Shown here piece by piece: positions 27,715-39,469 of a DNA stretch of 64,000 nt; position 1 is the first letter of the stretch, and each line of letters starts with the position of its first letter. Source of the stretch: Neomesorhizobium albiziae (GTDB lineage Bacteria; Pseudomonadota; Alphaproteobacteria; Rhizobiales; Rhizobiaceae). The notes under the pieces were generated by a model. It was not told where the DNA came from. It searched no databases and saw only the letters and a program-made list of their open reading frames with translations. Where the stretch lies: NCBI RefSeq assembly GCF_900114255.1, contig NZ_FOSL01000002.1, forward strand, positions 186,001 through 250,000, given 5' to 3'. Position numbers and translations under genes: made by a program.

Positions 27715-28731
27715 TCAGCGTGTTGCCGACAGGATCTTGAAACCGCTGTCGCGGGCGATTTCCTTGTGCCCGCCGAACTCAGCGTCGAGCGACGCTTCGT
27801 ATGGCAGCTGCTTGTTTGCCACCATCAACAGCCTGCCGCCGCGGCGCAAGGCTGCCGCGGCTGCCTTGATCATGCCCTGCCCCATCAATGGCTCGGCGGC
27901 GCGCGTCTTGTGGAACGGCGGGTTCATGACAATCGCGTCATAGCGCTCGGCGACCGGCTCGCCCAAGAGGTCATGCCAAAAGAAGTTCTTGGCGGTGGGC
28001 TGGTCGGCGAGATTGGCCCTCGCCGCCTCGATCGAAGCGAAATCCGCTTCGTAAAGATCAAGCTGCCTTACACCGGGCGCCCGGCGCAGAACTTCCGCGG
28101 CCACGTAGCCCCAACCCGCGCAAAAATCGGCAACCTTGCCGGAAAGATCGACGGGCAGGTTTTCCGTGAGCAGCCTTGACCCGGCATCGATGCGGTCGTG
28201 CGAGAACATGCCGGGCGCAGTGCGAAAACGGCCATCGACGAGCGTCTCGCCATTGCCTTCGCGCCGTGCGGCAAGGATTTCGGCAACATTCTCCGGGCGT
28301 CGGAACCAGAAGACGATGCCGTGATATTTCGGCATGTGGCCGTCGAGTTCGACCAGGGCCGCGACACGCTTGCGCAGCGATGCGATGCCGTCCTCCTTGC
28401 CGCCGGCAACGACGATCAGGCCACCTGCCTTCACGCGTTCGAGCGCGTCGGCCAGGCGGTTTTCGTTCTGCCCGCGATGACGCCCGGAGACGATCAGAGC
28501 ACCGGCAAACCCCTCGCCTTCCGGCGTGGGCACAACGCGATGGCCGGATGCGAGCAGCGCTCGATAATCCGGGCGAAAACCCTGAACGAGAAAAAGATCG
28601 GCAGTGAAGCCGGCAGGCAAGCGAAAGCCCGGCTCCGCACCCAGAAACAGCATCGCTTCGCCGCGCTCCGGCGGCGTTACATCGCCGGTTTCATAGGGAT
28701 GAAACAGCGTCTTCAGGGCTTCTTGGGTCAT
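27715..28731 (-). CDS. RsmC/RlmG-like class I methyltransferase
   Basis: A 338-residue SAM-dependent enzyme with the two-domain plan of RsmC (16S rRNA G1207 N2-methyltransferase): a degenerate N-terminal domain and a C-terminal Rossmann fold with VADFCAGWGYVAAEV (SAM site) and the NPPFH catalytic motif. The length matches the family. It is convergent with fabI (15-base gap). Which rRNA base it modifies is not certain. Confidence 0.83.
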   Translation of the reverse strand: MTQEALKTLFHPYETGDVTPPERGEAMLFLGAEPGFRLPAGFTADLFLVQGFRPDYRALLASGHRVVPTPEGEGFAGALIVSGRHRGQNENRLADALERVKAGGLIVVAGGKEDGIASLRKRVAALVELDGHMPKYHGIVFWFRRPENVAEILAARREGNGETLVDGRFRTAPGMFSHDRIDAGSRLLTENLPVDLSGKVADFCAGWGYVAAEVLRRAPGVRQLDLYEADFASIEAARANLADQPTAKNFFWHDLLGEPVAERYDAIVMNPPFHKTRAAEPLMGQGMIKAAAAALRRGGRLLMVANKQLPYEASLDAEFGGHKEIARDSGFKILSATR

Positions 28732-28772
28732 TGCGGAAAACCATATCGGGCGGGAAAATCGAAAAGTATAAA

Positions 28773-28873
28773 TGCATGTCGCCCGAAAGTGTTCTCGGTT
28801 TCGGGCGAAACGACACGCACAAACAACAAGCTACAGCGTGGTCGCCGAATCCCGTTCGGCGCGACGCGCTGTG
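28773..28873 (+). repeat. RIME-like palindromic repeat, copy C
   Basis: The third near-identical copy of the two-palindrome element, with a few changes (CGACACGCA at the end of the first palindrome). It lies between pnp and the methyltransferase gene, just downstream of the pnp terminator. Confidence 0.85.
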
Positions 28874-28885
28874 GGTCGAACGAAA

Positions 28886-28913
28886 ACGGGCGCCACCTCG
28901 CGGCAGCGCCCGT
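28886..28913 (-). terminator. Intrinsic terminator of pnp
   Basis: On the minus strand a perfect 8-bp stem (ACGGGCGC/GCGCCCGT, 28906-28913 with 28886-28893) is followed by TTTT. It lies 21 bases after the pnp stop. Confidence 0.8.
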
Positions 28914-28934
28914 CTCTATCTTATGCAGCGGAAA

Positions 28935-31082
28935 TCAGGCGGCGTCTTCTTCGCTTTCGGCCTTCTTCTCGCGGACGATCTCCTTACCGGTCTCCTGGTC
29001 GACAACTTTCATCGACAGGCGAACCTTACCGCGCTCGTCAAAGCCCATCAGCTTGACGAAAACCTTCTGGCCTTCCTTGACGACGTCGGTGGTCTTGCCG
29101 ACGCGTTCGTTGGAAAGCTGCGAGATGTGGACGAGGCCGTCCTTGGGGCCGAAGAAATTGACGAATGCGCCGAAGTCGGCGGTCTTGACGACCGTGCCTT
29201 CGTAGATTTCGCCGACTTCCGGCTCGGCCACGATGGTGTGGATCCACTTCTTCGCCGCCTCGATTTCCTTGGCGTTGGAGGAAGCGATCTTCACGGTGCC
29301 GTCGTCTTCGATGTTGATCTTGGCGCCAGTCTTTTCGACGATCTCGCGGATCACCTTGCCGCCCGAACCGATGACATCGCGGATCTTGTCGGTCGGAATG
29401 TGCATGACTTCGATGCGCGGCGCGAACTCGCCGAGCTCCGAACGGGCGCCGGAAAGCGCCTTGCCCATTTCACCGAGGATGTGCAGGCGGCCGTCCTTGG
29501 CCTGGCCAAGCGCGACTTGCATGATCTCTTCGGTGATGCCGTCGATCTTGATGTCCATCTGCAGGGCAGTGATGCCGTTGACGGTGCCAGCCACCTTGAA
29601 ATCCATGTCGCCGAGGTGATCCTCGTCGCCCAGGATGTCGGAGAGCACCGCGAAGCGCTCACCTTCCTTGATCAGGCCCATGGCGATGCCGGCAACCGGC
29701 TTCTGCAGCGGAACGCCCGCGTCCATCAGCGCCAGCGAGGTGCCGCAGACGGTCGCCATCGAGGACGAACCGTTGGACTCGGTGATCTCCGAAACGACGC
29801 GCAGCGTGTAAGGGAATTGCTCGGCAGCCGGCAGCATCGGGCGGATGGCGCGCCAGGCGAGCTTTCCGTGGCCAATTTCGCGGCGGCCCGGCGAACCCAT
29901 GCGGCCGGTTTCACCGACCGAGTAGGGCGGGAAGTTGTAGTGAAGGAGGAACGTCTCCTTGTACATGCCGGTCAGCGCGTCGACATACTGCTCGTCCTCG
30001 CCGGTGCCCAGCGTGGCGACAACGATCGCCTGGGTTTCGCCGCGGGTGAACAGGGCCGAACCGTGGGTGCGCGGCAAAAGGCCGACTTCCGATTCGATGC
30101 GGCGGACGGTCGAAAGATCGCGGCCATCGATGCGCGAAGAGGTGTCGAGGATGTTCCAGCGCACGATCTTGGCCTGGAGTTCCTTGAACACGGTCGCGAC
30201 CTGCTCGCTGGTCCACAGCGGGGTCTCGTCGCCCTTCGGCGAGAAGGTTTCCTTGACCTTGGCCTTGACCGCGTCGACAGCGGCGTAACGCTTCTGCTTG
30301 TCGGTGATCTTGTAGGCTTCGCGGAGTTCGCCCTCGACCAGCTTTAGCATGTCGGCTTCCAGCTCGGCATAGCTCGGCGGGGTAAAGTCGCGTGGGTCCT
30401 TTGCAGCGACTTCGGCGAGCTTGATGATGGCGTCCAGCACCGGCTGGAAGCCCTTGTGGCCGAACATGACGGCGCCGAGCATGACGTCTTCCGGCAGTTC
30501 CTTGGCTTCCGACTCGACCATCAGCACTGCATCGCCCGTACCGGCAACGACCAGATCGAGCTTCGATTCCTGCATCTCGTCGATGTGCGGGTTGAGCACG
30601 TATTCGCCGTTGATGTAGCCGACGCGAGCGCCGCCGATCGGGCCCATGAACGGCACGCCCGAAAGGGTCAGCGCGGCCGAGGTTGCAACGATCGACAGGA
30701 TGTCCGGATCGTTCTCGAGGTCGTGCTGCACGACGGTGACGACAACCTGTGTGTCGTTCTTGTAGCCTTCGGCGAAGAGCGGGCGGATCGGGCGGTCGAT
30801 GAGGCGGGAAACCAGCGTTTCCTTCTCGCTCGGACGGCCTTCACGCTTGAAGTAGCCGCCCGGGATCTTGCCGGCGGCGTAGGTCTTTTCCTGGTAGTTG
30901 ACGGTCAGCGGAAAGAAGTCGAAGCCCGGCTTCGGCTCCTTGGCGGAAACGACGGTGGCCAGAACGACGGTTTCGCCGTAGGTGGCGAGCACTGCGCCGT
31001 CGGCCTGGCGGGCGATCTTGCCGGTTTCCAGGATGAGGGGGCGACCGCCCCATTCGATTTCCACTTTGTGGTGGTTGAACAT
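28935..31082 (-). CDS. pnp: Polyribonucleotide nucleotidyltransferase (PNPase)
   Basis: A 715-residue 3'-5' phosphorolytic exoribonuclease of the RNA degradosome. It has two RNase PH domains (about 5-235 and 310-560), a KH domain ([19 protein letters not shown]) and a C-terminal S1 domain ([19 protein letters not shown]), ending in an acidic tail. The ATG at 31082 ([13 protein letters not shown]) has AAGGAC upstream; a longer frame start at 31175 does not match the family. It follows rpsO, as in most bacteria. Confidence 0.97.
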   Translation of the reverse strand: MFNHHKVEIEWGGRPLILETGKIARQADGAVLATYGETVVLATVVSAKEPKPGFDFFPLTVNYQEKTYAAGKIPGGYFKREGRPSEKETLVSRLIDRPIRPLFAEGYKNDTQVVVTVVQHDLENDPDILSIVATSAALTLSGVPFMGPIGGARVGYINGEYVLNPHIDEMQESKLDLVVAGTGDAVLMVESEAKELPEDVMLGAVMFGHKGFQPVLDAIIKLAEVAAKDPRDFTPPSYAELEADMLKLVEGELREAYKITDKQKRYAAVDAVKAKVKETFSPKGDETPLWTSEQVATVFKELQAKIVRWNILDTSSRIDGRDLSTVRRIESEVGLLPRTHGSALFTRGETQAIVVATLGTGEDEQYVDALTGMYKETFLLHYNFPPYSVGETGRMGSPGRREIGHGKLAWRAIRPMLPAAEQFPYTLRVVSEITESNGSSSMATVCGTSLALMDAGVPLQKPVAGIAMGLIKEGERFAVLSDILGDEDHLGDMDFKVAGTVNGITALQMDIKIDGITEEIMQVALGQAKDGRLHILGEMGKALSGARSELGEFAPRIEVMHIPTDKIRDVIGSGGKVIREIVEKTGAKINIEDDGTVKIASSNAKEIEAAKKWIHTIVAEPEVGEIYEGTVVKTADFGAFVNFFGPKDGLVHISQLSNERVGKTTDVVKEGQKVFVKLMGFDERGKVRLSMKVVDQETGKEIVREKKAESEEDAA

Positions 31083-31415
31083 GTCTTGTCCTTCATTGCG
31101 GGAAGACCGCGCCGTGATGCACCGCGCGGACATGCTTCCCTTGCTTCGTTCTCGGACGAGCCACGGGCAAGACAACAGGAGACTTGGCAGCAGTCAGCAC
31201 CGTTTCGGTGCCCAAGTATCCTGCAATCCTGCCCCATGACCTGCCCATGGGCGGTTCCGTCAGCTCCCTTTGAGCAATCCGGAACCTCGTCTCGGCACGA
31301 TCCTTGCGAAAGGGTTCCCTCAGCTCGGGATCATGCCATGTGGACCGCTCGAGCGAGCTGGTCCGGAAGTGCAATCGGCGGGCCTCCCGAGGGAAACCCG
31401 CCGATCAGGTTTGTT
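31083..31415 (-). other. rpsO-pnp intergenic region
   Basis: About 330 bases with no convincing gene. It contains the post-rpsO hairpin (31374-31405) and a short hairpin near 31197 (GCACCG/CGGTGC). In bacteria this interval typically carries the RNase III site through which PNPase controls itself; that is an inference here. Confidence 0.45.
31374..31405 (-). terminator. Hairpin after rpsO
   Basis: A perfect 9-bp stem (ATCGGCGGG at 31374-31382 with CCCGCCGAT at 31397-31405) just after the rpsO stop on the minus strand, with no T run. It may be a partial terminator or an RNase III substrate between rpsO and pnp. Confidence 0.55.
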
Positions 31416-31685
31416 TTAGCGGCGCAGGCCGAGCTTTTCGATCAGCGTCGAGTAGCGGCCTTCATCCTTGCCCTTCAGGTAATCAAGGAGACGGCGGCGC
31501 TGCGAAACGAGTGCCAGAAGACCACGGCGGGAATGGTTGTCCTTCTTGTGGTCCTTGAAGTGCTCGGTCAGGTTCTTGATGCGTTCGGAAAGAATGGCCA
31601 CCTGGACTTCCGGAGATCCGGTATCGCCCTTGGCGGTTGCAAATTCGGTCATCAATGCCTGTTTACGCTCTGCGGTAATCGACAT
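31416..31685 (-). CDS. rpsO: 30S ribosomal protein S15
   Basis: An 89-residue protein that binds the central domain of 16S rRNA early in assembly. Typical segments are [36 protein letters not shown] and LLDYLKGKD. The ATG at 31685 (MSITAERKQ) has AAGGAAAAG upstream. It is followed by a hairpin and pnp. Confidence 0.98.
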   Translation of the reverse strand: MSITAERKQALMTEFATAKGDTGSPEVQVAILSERIKNLTEHFKDHKKDNHSRRGLLALVSQRRRLLDYLKGKDEGRYSTLIEKLGLRR

Positions 31686-31948
31686 CGTGCTTTTCCTTTC
31701 TGCTTTTTGTAGGAAACGGGACGCCCACGGCCAGGATGTCGTCCAGCGGGGGCCGGTGTACATGGCGCTACAGCGCAATGCTGCGGCGCATATAGTGGAA
31801 AACCGCCGGGAACGCTAGTCCTAATCGGAACCGGCAAACTACTGTGCGAATCCTTGGCAAGTTTCGGCGCCAGCCCTGCCGTCGGAAGCAAGTACAACAG
31901 GCGCCATGCTGAAGGGGAACTCCTCGCCGGGGCGCAGATGCGCAGTCT

Positions 31949-33043
31949 TTACAACCATTTCTTCCAGCGGAAGAACAGAACCATCATCAGCGCGACCAGT
32001 GCCATGAAGCCCAGCGCGATGGGATAGCCATAGTAAGAAAGCAATTCGGGCATGTTCCAGGGAGAGGCCGAGGGATCGAAATTCATGCCCCAGATGCCGG
32101 CGAGGAACGTCAGCGGGATGAATATCGCCGATATGATCGTCAGCACCCCGATGATCTCGTTCGTGCGCGATTGCGCCAGCGACAGATGCATCTCGATCAG
32201 GCCGATCATCATCTCGCGCTGCGACTCCACGGTCTCGATCAGGCGGACTGCATGGTCGAGCGTGTCATTGAAATAGACTTTGGTTTCGGCGGATATGAAA
32301 GCTGCATCCGAGCGGACCAGCGCCGTCAACGCATCGCGCAGCGGCCATAGCGTGCGCTTCAGCAGATTGGTGGCGCGCCTCAGTCCGTGGAGCTGCCCGA
32401 TCTGGTGTTTCTTCGGCGAAGCCAGCAGTTCGTCCTCGATGCGGTCGACGGTGTCGCCGGTCGCATCGACGATGGGGAAATAGCTGTCCACCACCGCGTC
32501 GATCAGTGCATAGGCGAGATAGTCTGCCTTGCGATGGCGCAGGCGGCTCGGATTGGATACCCGGATGCGCCGCCGCACCGGCTCAAACGGGTCGCCCTCG
32601 CGTTCCTGGAAGGTGACGACGAAATTGTCGCCGAAGAAAAAGGAAATCTGTTCGTAGCGGGCGGTTTTTGCGTCGTCGATCATGCTGAGCACAAAGTAGG
32701 CATGATCGTCGAAGAAATCGGCCTTGGAGCGCTGGCCGGTGTTTACCGCATCCTCGAGCGCCAGCGGGTGCAGCCCGAAGATCTTCCCGATCTCTTCAAT
32801 CAGGCTGATGTTGGCGAGACCAACGCAGTCGAGCCAGATCAGCGGCCATTTTCGGCAGGCTGCCGCCACATCGTCGAGGCTGGCATCGTCGACGAACTTG
32901 CAGTCGTCGGGCGAAATCAGCGTCAGGTTGAGCGCGGACTGGCGCGCCGAAGGATCGGCGATCAGGGTGCCGGGCGATGCGCCCACCGGCGAGCGCTTGC
33001 GGTGCGGCCTGGCAGAACTGCCCGTGGTTTCAGCCTCTGCCAT
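31949..33043 (-). CDS. corA: CorA-family magnesium transporter
   Basis: A 364-residue CorA channel. It has a long N-terminal cytoplasmic domain and two C-terminal membrane helices joined by the signature GMN (GIWGMNFD). An extra N-terminal stretch of about 35 residues is Ser/Arg-rich. The last residues FFRWKKWL are basic, as in the family. It lies between truB and rpsO on the same strand but with a 263-base gap to rpsO. Confidence 0.9.
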   Translation of the reverse strand: MAEAETTGSSARPHRKRSPVGASPGTLIADPSARQSALNLTLISPDDCKFVDDASLDDVAAACRKWPLIWLDCVGLANISLIEEIGKIFGLHPLALEDAVNTGQRSKADFFDDHAYFVLSMIDDAKTARYEQISFFFGDNFVVTFQEREGDPFEPVRRRIRVSNPSRLRHRKADYLAYALIDAVVDSYFPIVDATGDTVDRIEDELLASPKKHQIGQLHGLRRATNLLKRTLWPLRDALTALVRSDAAFISAETKVYFNDTLDHAVRLIETVESQREMMIGLIEMHLSLAQSRTNEIIGVLTIISAIFIPLTFLAGIWGMNFDPSASPWNMPELLSYYGYPIALGFMALVALMMVLFFRWKKWL

Positions 33044-33105
33044 CGCTTCTCGCCTGCTGCGTCATCGGCGCCGATCCAACCGGAAACGGTGCGTGCCGGC
33101 AAGCC

Positions 33106-34083
33106 TCAAGCCGCAAAGACGCGTTTCGGCTTGAACATTCCGGCTTCGATGGCGCCGATCGCCACCAGCTTGCCGCGTACCGTGGCGCAGGCTTCGTCCG
33201 CTTCCACCGGCGCGTCGCGGCCGCGAATAATGACCGGATTGCCAAGCCTGATCCTGGAAGCCGCATCGTCGGTGAGCGCCACCTGCGGCAGGCATTCCAG
33301 TGCAGCTCCGGTGTCGACCAGCAAGGCATCGAGACCGGCATAACGCGCCTTCATGTCCACAAGAACGGGCGCTTCGGAATCGCCGTCTTCGCCCTTGGCG
33401 ATCGGAGCTGGAGCGGCGGCTTCCAGTTCGCCAAGCGTCACGAAATCTTCGGCGGTGAAGGGTTCGACCTCGACGCGGCGCAGTTCCGCGATGTGGCCGT
33501 AGCAGCCGAGATCGCGGCCCATGTCGCGCGCCAGCGAGCGGACATAGGTGCCCTTGCCGCACTCGATCTCAAAAACAGTGCGGTCGGTTGAATTTTCAAC
33601 CATGTCGAGCCGGCCGATTTCGATCTCGCGGGCCGGGATGTCGACCGTTTCGCCCTCGCGGGCGAGGTCATAGGCGCGTTCACCGGCGATCTTGATCGCC
33701 GAAAACTGCGGCGGCGTCTGCATGATCACGCCCGTGTATTTCGGCATGATGGCGCGGATTTCTTCTTCCGACGGGCGCTTCTCGGAGCTCTTTGTCACAG
33801 GCCCTTCGAGGTCGTCGGTGGAACGCTCCTCGCCCCAGGCAACGGTAAAGCGATATACCTTGGCGCCGTCCATGACGTAAGGCACGGTCTTGGTCGCCTC
33901 GCCCAGCGCGATCGGCAGCATGCCGGACGCCAGCGGGTCGAGCGTGCCGGCGTGGCCGGCCTTCTCGGCGTTGAACAGCCACTTGACCTTGGAAACCGCT
34001 TCCGTCGAACCCATGCCCACCGGCTTGTCGAACACCAGCCAGCCGGAGACCGGCCTGCCCTTTTTCTTGCCGCGGCGCGCCAT
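33106..34083 (-). CDS. truB: tRNA pseudouridine-55 synthase
   Basis: A 325-residue enzyme that makes pseudouridine 55 in the T-loop of tRNA. The catalytic Asp49 lies in [18 protein letters not shown]-like C-terminal domain ends the protein. A very basic N-terminal stretch ([10 protein letters not shown]) precedes [13 protein letters not shown]. The start codon overlaps the rbfA stop by one base (TAATG). Confidence 0.96.
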   Translation of the reverse strand: MARRGKKKGRPVSGWLVFDKPVGMGSTEAVSKVKWLFNAEKAGHAGTLDPLASGMLPIALGEATKTVPYVMDGAKVYRFTVAWGEERSTDDLEGPVTKSSEKRPSEEEIRAIMPKYTGVIMQTPPQFSAIKIAGERAYDLAREGETVDIPAREIEIGRLDMVENSTDRTVFEIECGKGTYVRSLARDMGRDLGCYGHIAELRRVEVEPFTAEDFVTLGELEAAAPAPIAKGEDGDSEAPVLVDMKARYAGLDALLVDTGAALECLPQVALTDDAASRIRLGNPVIIRGRDAPVEADEACATVRGKLVAIGAIEAGMFKPKRVFAA

Positions 34084-34493
34084 TATTCGCCATCCTTGTC
34101 ATTGTCGGCGTCGAGATCGCGCGCCACGCCGGGCGAGCGCAGCAATTCGTCGATTTTCGCCATGTTGTCGAAGCTGGTGTCGAGCCTGAACCTGAATTCG
34201 GGCATGTATTTCATCTGGCGCAGGGCGCCAGAAACGCGGCCGCGAATGAACTTCGCGTGCTGCGCCAAAGCCTTGATGACGGCCTGGCCATCACCCGCGC
34301 CGAGCGGCGAGATGAAGGCGGTGGCAATCTTCAGATCGGGCGACATGCGGACCTCCGAGACCGAGATGACGGCCGTCTCGAGCAGCGGATCGAGAATCTC
34401 GCCGCGCTGGAGGATGTCGGAAAGCGCATGGCGGACCTGTTCGCCAACGCGCAACTGGCGTTGGGAGGGTCCTGAGGACGGGGATCGGGACAT
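34083..34493 (-). CDS. rbfA: Ribosome-binding factor A
   Basis: A 136-residue KH-like 30S maturation factor. [14 protein letters not shown] and the central [18 protein letters not shown] are typical. The acidic tail [11 protein letters not shown] is seen in rhizobial homologs. The ATG at 34493 was chosen as the family start; the frame is open 15 codons upstream. It is between infB and truB. Confidence 0.94.
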   Translation of the reverse strand: MSRSPSSGPSQRQLRVGEQVRHALSDILQRGEILDPLLETAVISVSEVRMSPDLKIATAFISPLGAGDGQAVIKALAQHAKFIRGRVSGALRQMKYMPEFRFRLDTSFDNMAKIDELLRSPGVARDLDADNDKDGE

Positions 34494-34604
34494 GAGTCGA
34501 AAATTCCTGAAATCGTGGAGCGCGGGATAGGACCGCACTCCATGTCTCGTGGGTTATGGACGGCGACCCATCGCCGTCCCTTACTTATGCGAGGCTTCGG
34601 TCGA

Positions 34605-37160
34605 CTACAGCGTCCGCGTCACCATCTCGACGCGGAAGCACTCGATGATATCGCCCTGGCGGATGTCCTCGTAGTTCTGGAACGCCATGCCGCATTCCTG
34701 GCCCACCGGAACCTCCGAGACTTCGTCCTTGAAGCGCTTCAGCGTCTTCAGCGTGCCTTCGTGGATGACAACGTTGTCGCGGATCAGGCGCACGCCGGCG
34801 CCGCGTTCGACCTTGCCTTCCGTCACGCGGCAGCCAGCGACCTTGCCGACCTTGGTGATGTTGAAGACTTCGAGGATCTCTGCATTGCCGATGAAGGTCT
34901 CGCGGCGTTCCGGCGACAGCAGGCCCGACATCGCTGCCTTAACATCATCCACCAGGTTGTAGATGATGTTGTAGTAGCGGATCTCGATGCCAGCCTGTTC
35001 GGCGGCATCGCGTGCCTGCTTGTTGGCACGGACGTTGAAGCCGATGATCGCGGCATTCGAGGTCTCGGCCAGCGAGACATCGCTCTCCGTGATGGCGCCG
35101 GCGCCCGCGTGAACGATGCGTGCCCTCACCTCGTCGGTGCCGAGCTTGTCGAGTGCCGCGGCGATCGCCTCGATCGAACCCTGCACGTCGCCCTTGATGA
35201 CCAGCGGGAATTCCTTCAACCCGCTCGTCTGGAGTTGCGACATCATCTGCTCGAGCGAACCACGCTGGCCCACATGCCTGGCGACGGCCTTATCCCGCGC
35301 CAGTCTCTGACGATATTCGGTGATCTCGCGGGCGCGGGCCTCGTTGTTGACGACCGCAAAACGGTCGCCCGCCTGCGGCGTACCTTGCAGGCCGAGAACC
35401 TCGATCGGCATGGCCGGAGGCGCTTCCTTGATCTGCTCACCGCGACCGGTGACCAGCGCGCGGACGCGGCCCCACTCGTTGCCTGCGACGAGAATGTCGC
35501 CGGGCATCAGCGTGCCGGTCTGCACCAGGACGGTCGCCACGGGACCACGACCCTTGTCGAGCTTTGCTTCGATAACTACGCCTTCGGCCGTGCGGTCCGG
35601 ATTGGCCTTCAGATCAAGCAATTCCGCCTGAAGCAGGATGGCTTCGAGCAGTTTGTCGAGATTGGTGCCCTTGGTCGCCGAAACCTCGACGTCCAGCACT
35701 TCACCGCCCATGGATTCGACGAAGACCTCGTGCTGCAGGAGTTGCGTGCGCACCTTCTGCGGATCGGCCTGCGGCTTGTCGATCTTGTTGATGGCGACGA
35801 TGATCGGCACCCCGGCAGCCTTGGCGTGGCTGATGGATTCGATCGTCTGCGGCATGACGCTGTCGTCCGCCGCCACCACCAGGATGGCGATGTCAGTCGC
35901 CTGCGCGCCACGGGCACGCATGGCGGTGAACGCAGCGTGGCCGGGGGTGTCGATGAAGGTGATCTTCTGACCGTTCTTCTCGACCTGGTAGGCGCCGATG
36001 TGCTGGGTGATGCCGCCGGCTTCGCCGGACACCACGTTGGCGTTGCGGATCGCATCGAGCAGCGAGGTCTTGCCGTGGTCGACGTGGCCCATGATCGTGA
36101 CCACGGGCGGGCGCGAAACCAGGTCCTCATCGCGGTCGGCGATGTTGAACAGGCCTTCCTCGATGTCGGATTCAGCAACGCGGCGAACCGTATGGCCGAA
36201 TTCGGAAGCGACCAGTTCGGCCGTATCGGCGTCGATCACGTCGCCGGGCTTCATGATCTGGCCCTGCTTCATGAAATACTTGACGACATCGACAGCGCGC
36301 TCGGACATGCGCTGTGCGAGTTCCTGGATGGTGATCGTTTCCGGCAGGATCACTTCGCGCACCACCTTTTCGCGCGGCTCATTGTGCATCGCGCGCTTGA
36401 ATTTTTCCTGGCGGCGACGCATGGCCGAAAGCGAACGCGCACGGGCGTCGCCATCTTCCGATGACAGGGCGCTGTTCAGCGTCAGCTTGCCGCGGCGACG
36501 GTCCTCCTCGCCCTTGCTCGGCTTTGCCGGACGCGCGACTTCGGGCGCCACGAGACGGCGTGGCGGCAGGCCGGCGGCGGGCCGCTTCGGCTTGACTTCC
36601 TCTTCGTCGGCGACTGCCGCGAGATCGGCGGCTTGCGGGGCGCGACGGCGTGCCTCTTCCTCGGCGCGGCGGCGTGCCTCGGCTTCGGTCTGCAGGCGCG
36701 CTTCTTCCTCGGCCTGGCGGCGTGCGGATTCCTCACGTTCGCGGCGGCGGCGCTCGTCTTCCTCGGCACGACGCTTGGCTTCCTCGGCCGCGCGCTTGCG
36801 TTCCTCGACCTCGCGCACCTTCGAACCCTCGAGGGCACGGCGGCGGGCTTCCATCTCTTCGTTGGAAAGCTCGTTGAGAACCAGCCGTTCCACGACGGGC
36901 TGCGGCTTCGGCGTCTCCTGCACCACGGGGGCGGCAACCGGAGGCTTCGGCTTGAAAACGGTCGCAACCGGAGCGGGCTCCGGCTTTTCCCCGGGGATCG
37001 AGAATTTCCGCTTCTTGGTTTCGACGACGACCTGCTTGGTACGCCCATGCGAGAAGTTCTGCCGCACCGTGCCCTGCGTCACGCCGGCCGGCTTCAGGCT
37101 CAAGGTCTTCTTCACATTGACGCTCAGCGTCTTGTCGTCGTCGGATTTCGTATCGCTCAT
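34605..37160 (-). CDS. infB: Translation initiation factor IF-2
   Basis: An 851-residue GTPase that brings fMet-tRNA to the 30S subunit. The N-terminal third is a long low-complexity Arg/Glu/Ala coiled region (about 100-180), then the IF2-N domain ([17 protein letters not shown]), the G domain with [11 protein letters not shown] (near 355-365), [10 protein letters not shown] and NKIDKP, and two beta-barrel domains, ending [10 protein letters not shown]. The start overlaps ylxR by 4 bases. Confidence 0.97.
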   Translation of the reverse strand: MSDTKSDDDKTLSVNVKKTLSLKPAGVTQGTVRQNFSHGRTKQVVVETKKRKFSIPGEKPEPAPVATVFKPKPPVAAPVVQETPKPQPVVERLVLNELSNEEMEARRRALEGSKVREVEERKRAAEEAKRRAEEDERRRREREESARRQAEEEARLQTEAEARRRAEEEARRRAPQAADLAAVADEEEVKPKRPAAGLPPRRLVAPEVARPAKPSKGEEDRRRGKLTLNSALSSEDGDARARSLSAMRRRQEKFKRAMHNEPREKVVREVILPETITIQELAQRMSERAVDVVKYFMKQGQIMKPGDVIDADTAELVASEFGHTVRRVAESDIEEGLFNIADRDEDLVSRPPVVTIMGHVDHGKTSLLDAIRNANVVSGEAGGITQHIGAYQVEKNGQKITFIDTPGHAAFTAMRARGAQATDIAILVVAADDSVMPQTIESISHAKAAGVPIIVAINKIDKPQADPQKVRTQLLQHEVFVESMGGEVLDVEVSATKGTNLDKLLEAILLQAELLDLKANPDRTAEGVVIEAKLDKGRGPVATVLVQTGTLMPGDILVAGNEWGRVRALVTGRGEQIKEAPPAMPIEVLGLQGTPQAGDRFAVVNNEARAREITEYRQRLARDKAVARHVGQRGSLEQMMSQLQTSGLKEFPLVIKGDVQGSIEAIAAALDKLGTDEVRARIVHAGAGAITESDVSLAETSNAAIIGFNVRANKQARDAAEQAGIEIRYYNIIYNLVDDVKAAMSGLLSPERRETFIGNAEILEVFNITKVGKVAGCRVTEGKVERGAGVRLIRDNVVIHEGTLKTLKRFKDEVSEVPVGQECGMAFQNYEDIRQGDIIECFRVEMVTRTL

Positions 37161-37801
37161 TCCGTATCCTCTGCGGCGGTCGCCGCAACCGTCAACCGGT
37201 TTTCCGGGGAACCGCCCCGGTATCGGTCAAGCGCAACCATGCGCTTCAGCGCCGCCTTTCCCGGGTCGCCCGCGAGAACGGCAGCATGTATCACATTTGT
37301 ACCCCCCAATGCCAAACCCAATTCGGTTTCCGAAAAAAGTTTGTAGGCGGGTATTTCCGGACCTTCCGCGTGCACCACGGCGCGGCGCGCCTGGGTGATC
37401 TTGCGGATGCCGTCTTCCGATGCCTCGTCGGCGTGCAGCACCGCGGCGGCCTTGCCGCTGCGAACAGTGCTTTCCACCTTGGCGGCGCCAAGGGCGATGG
37501 CGCCGGCCTTTCGCGCCAACCCCAGCGCCCCGAGCGCCGATTTGGCAAGAAGCCTGTCGACCAGCGCGCCCAGATCCGCCGGCACACCGACTTTCGTCTT
37601 GAATGCACGTTCGAAGTGGTTCTTCGAAGCAGCCCGGTCGACATGCGCCCGGTCGGCCAGAACCCAGCAACCGCGGCCAGGAAGATTTCTCTTGAGGTCG
37701 GGAACGATGGCCGAATCAGGCCCGACGACGAACCGGATCAGATCTTCCGGCGCGGCCGCCTTGCGCGTAACAATACATGTGCGCTCGTTCATGTCTTTCA
37801 A
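37157..37801 (-). CDS. ylxR: YlxR (DUF448) and L7Ae-like fusion RNA-binding protein
   Basis: A 214-residue protein. The N-terminal YlxR domain contains [19 protein letters not shown] and LPGRGCWV. The C-terminal half (about 90-185) looks like an L7Ae/YlxQ domain ([16 protein letters not shown]). In alphaproteobacteria this fusion sits between nusA and infB. Its function in translation or transcription is not settled. It overlaps infB by 4 bases. Confidence 0.9.
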   Translation of the reverse strand: MKDMNERTCIVTRKAAAPEDLIRFVVGPDSAIVPDLKRNLPGRGCWVLADRAHVDRAASKNHFERAFKTKVGVPADLGALVDRLLAKSALGALGLARKAGAIALGAAKVESTVRSGKAAAVLHADEASEDGIRKITQARRAVVHAEGPEIPAYKLFSETELGLALGGTNVIHAAVLAGDPGKAALKRMVALDRYRGGSPENRLTVAATAAEDTE

Positions 37802-37830
37802 GAGCGTCTCCGGTCGGATGCGCGCTCACG

Positions 37831-39423
37831 TCACGCACCGACCTCTTCCTCAACAGCTTCTTCGGTCGCGAGATCTTCCTCGGTAATCCAGCCCGCCTTC
37901 AGACGCGCAGCCATGACCATCTGCTCGGCGTCGGCCCGCGACACGGAATGCGGGGCGAGGACACCCGGGAAAACCTTGGTCTCGCCATCCTTGCGTTCCT
38001 TCCAGCCGACCAGGTCGTCGACGGCGTAACCGGCGAAGTCCTCGATCGTCTTCACGCCGTCCTCGCCAAGCGTCACCATCATCGCGGTGGTGACGCCGGG
38101 GATTTCGCGCAGTTCGTCCTGCACGCCAAGCGCCTTGCGCTTCTCGTCGTGTTCGGCCTCGATCTTCTCGAGGTATTCGCGGGCGCGGGTCTGGATCTCG
38201 GAAGCAGTGTCCTCGTCGAAGCCGTCGATCGAAGCGATCTCGTCCGCGTCGACATAGGCCACTTCCTCGACGCTGGTGAAACCTTCGGAGGCCAGCACCT
38301 GGCCGACCATCTCGTCGACGTTCAGGGCTTCCATGAACAGGTTCGAGCGTTCGACGAATTCCTTCTGGCGGCGCTCCGATTCCTCCTGCTCGGTCAGGAT
38401 GTCGATATCCCAGCCGGTCAGTTGCGAGGCGAGGCGGACGTTCTGGCCGCGGCGGCCGATTGCCAGCGAAAGCTGGTCGTCGGGGACCACCACCTCGATG
38501 CGCTCGGCATCCTCGTCGAGCACCACCTTGGCGACTTCAGCCGGCTGCAGCGCATTGACGATGAAGGAAGCAGCGTCGTGCGACCACGGGATGATGTCGA
38601 TCTTTTCACCCTGCAACTCGCCGACAACGGCCTGAACGCGGCTGCCGCGCATGCCGACGCAGGCGCCGACCGGGTCGATCGAACTGTCGCGCGAGATAAC
38701 GGCAATCTTGGCGCGGGAGCCCGGATCGCGGGCCACCGACTTGATCTCGATGATGCCGTCGTAGATCTCCGGCACTTCCATGGTGAACAGCTTGGCCATG
38801 AACTGCGGGTGGGTACGCGACAGGAATATCTGCGGGCCGCGCTGCTCGCGCCGCACATCGTAGACATAGGCTCGCACCCGGTCGCCATACTTGTAGTTTT
38901 CGCGGGGGATCAGCTCGTCGCGGCGGATGATGGCCTCGCCGCGGCCGAGGTCGACGATAACGTTGCCGTATTCGACACGCTTGACGGTGCCGTTGACGAT
39001 CTCGCCGATGCGGTCCTTGTATTCGTCATACTGGCGGTCGCGCTCGGCCTCGCGCACCTTCTGGACGATGACCTGCTTGGCCGACTGGGCGGCGATGCGG
39101 CCGAAATCCATTGGCGGCAGCTGCTCGGCGATGAAGTCGCCAAGCTGCGCATCCGGATTGCGCTCGCGCGCCGTCGAAAGCGCGATCTGGCGCGCATAAT
39201 CCTCGACGCTGTCGACCACTTCCATCAGCCGCTGCAACTTCATCTCACCCGTATTCGGGTTGATGTCGGCGCGGATGTTGGTTTCCTGGCCATAACGCGA
39301 TCGCGCCGCCTTCTGGATTGCATCGGCCATGGCCGCGATCACGATAGACTTGTCGATCGCCTTTTCGCGAGCGACCGCGTCCGCGATCTGCAAGAGCTCC
39401 AGCCTGTTTGCACTGACTGCCAT
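37831..39423 (-). CDS. nusA: Transcription termination/antitermination protein NusA
   Basis: A 530-residue RNA polymerase-binding factor. Domains in order: N-terminal RNAP-binding domain (1-125), S1 (about 130-200), KH1 and KH2 (about 210-345, with [19 protein letters not shown] and [19 protein letters not shown]), then a C-terminal acidic region with helix-hairpin-helix-like repeats. It ends in [10 protein letters not shown]. It follows rimP and precedes ylxR. Confidence 0.96.
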   Translation of the reverse strand: MAVSANRLELLQIADAVAREKAIDKSIVIAAMADAIQKAARSRYGQETNIRADINPNTGEMKLQRLMEVVDSVEDYARQIALSTARERNPDAQLGDFIAEQLPPMDFGRIAAQSAKQVIVQKVREAERDRQYDEYKDRIGEIVNGTVKRVEYGNVIVDLGRGEAIIRRDELIPRENYKYGDRVRAYVYDVRREQRGPQIFLSRTHPQFMAKLFTMEVPEIYDGIIEIKSVARDPGSRAKIAVISRDSSIDPVGACVGMRGSRVQAVVGELQGEKIDIIPWSHDAASFIVNALQPAEVAKVVLDEDAERIEVVVPDDQLSLAIGRRGQNVRLASQLTGWDIDILTEQEESERRQKEFVERSNLFMEALNVDEMVGQVLASEGFTSVEEVAYVDADEIASIDGFDEDTASEIQTRAREYLEKIEAEHDEKRKALGVQDELREIPGVTTAMMVTLGEDGVKTIEDFAGYAVDDLVGWKERKDGETKVFPGVLAPHSVSRADAEQMVMAARLKAGWITEEDLATEEAVEEEVGA

Positions 39424-39469
39424 TGTCGTCTCCCTTGGGATTCCCGCCGCCTTCCGGCGCGGTCGCCTT

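Noticed and set aside
17776-28873. CRISPR array formed by the repeated elements
   Set aside because: The copies are kilobases apart with genes between them and each is a two-palindrome unit of about 100 bases, so they are dispersed repeats and not an array.
34515-36464. 649-codon open frame opposite infB
   Set aside because: Shadow of infB; composition dominated by Leu, Arg, Asp and His with no domain.
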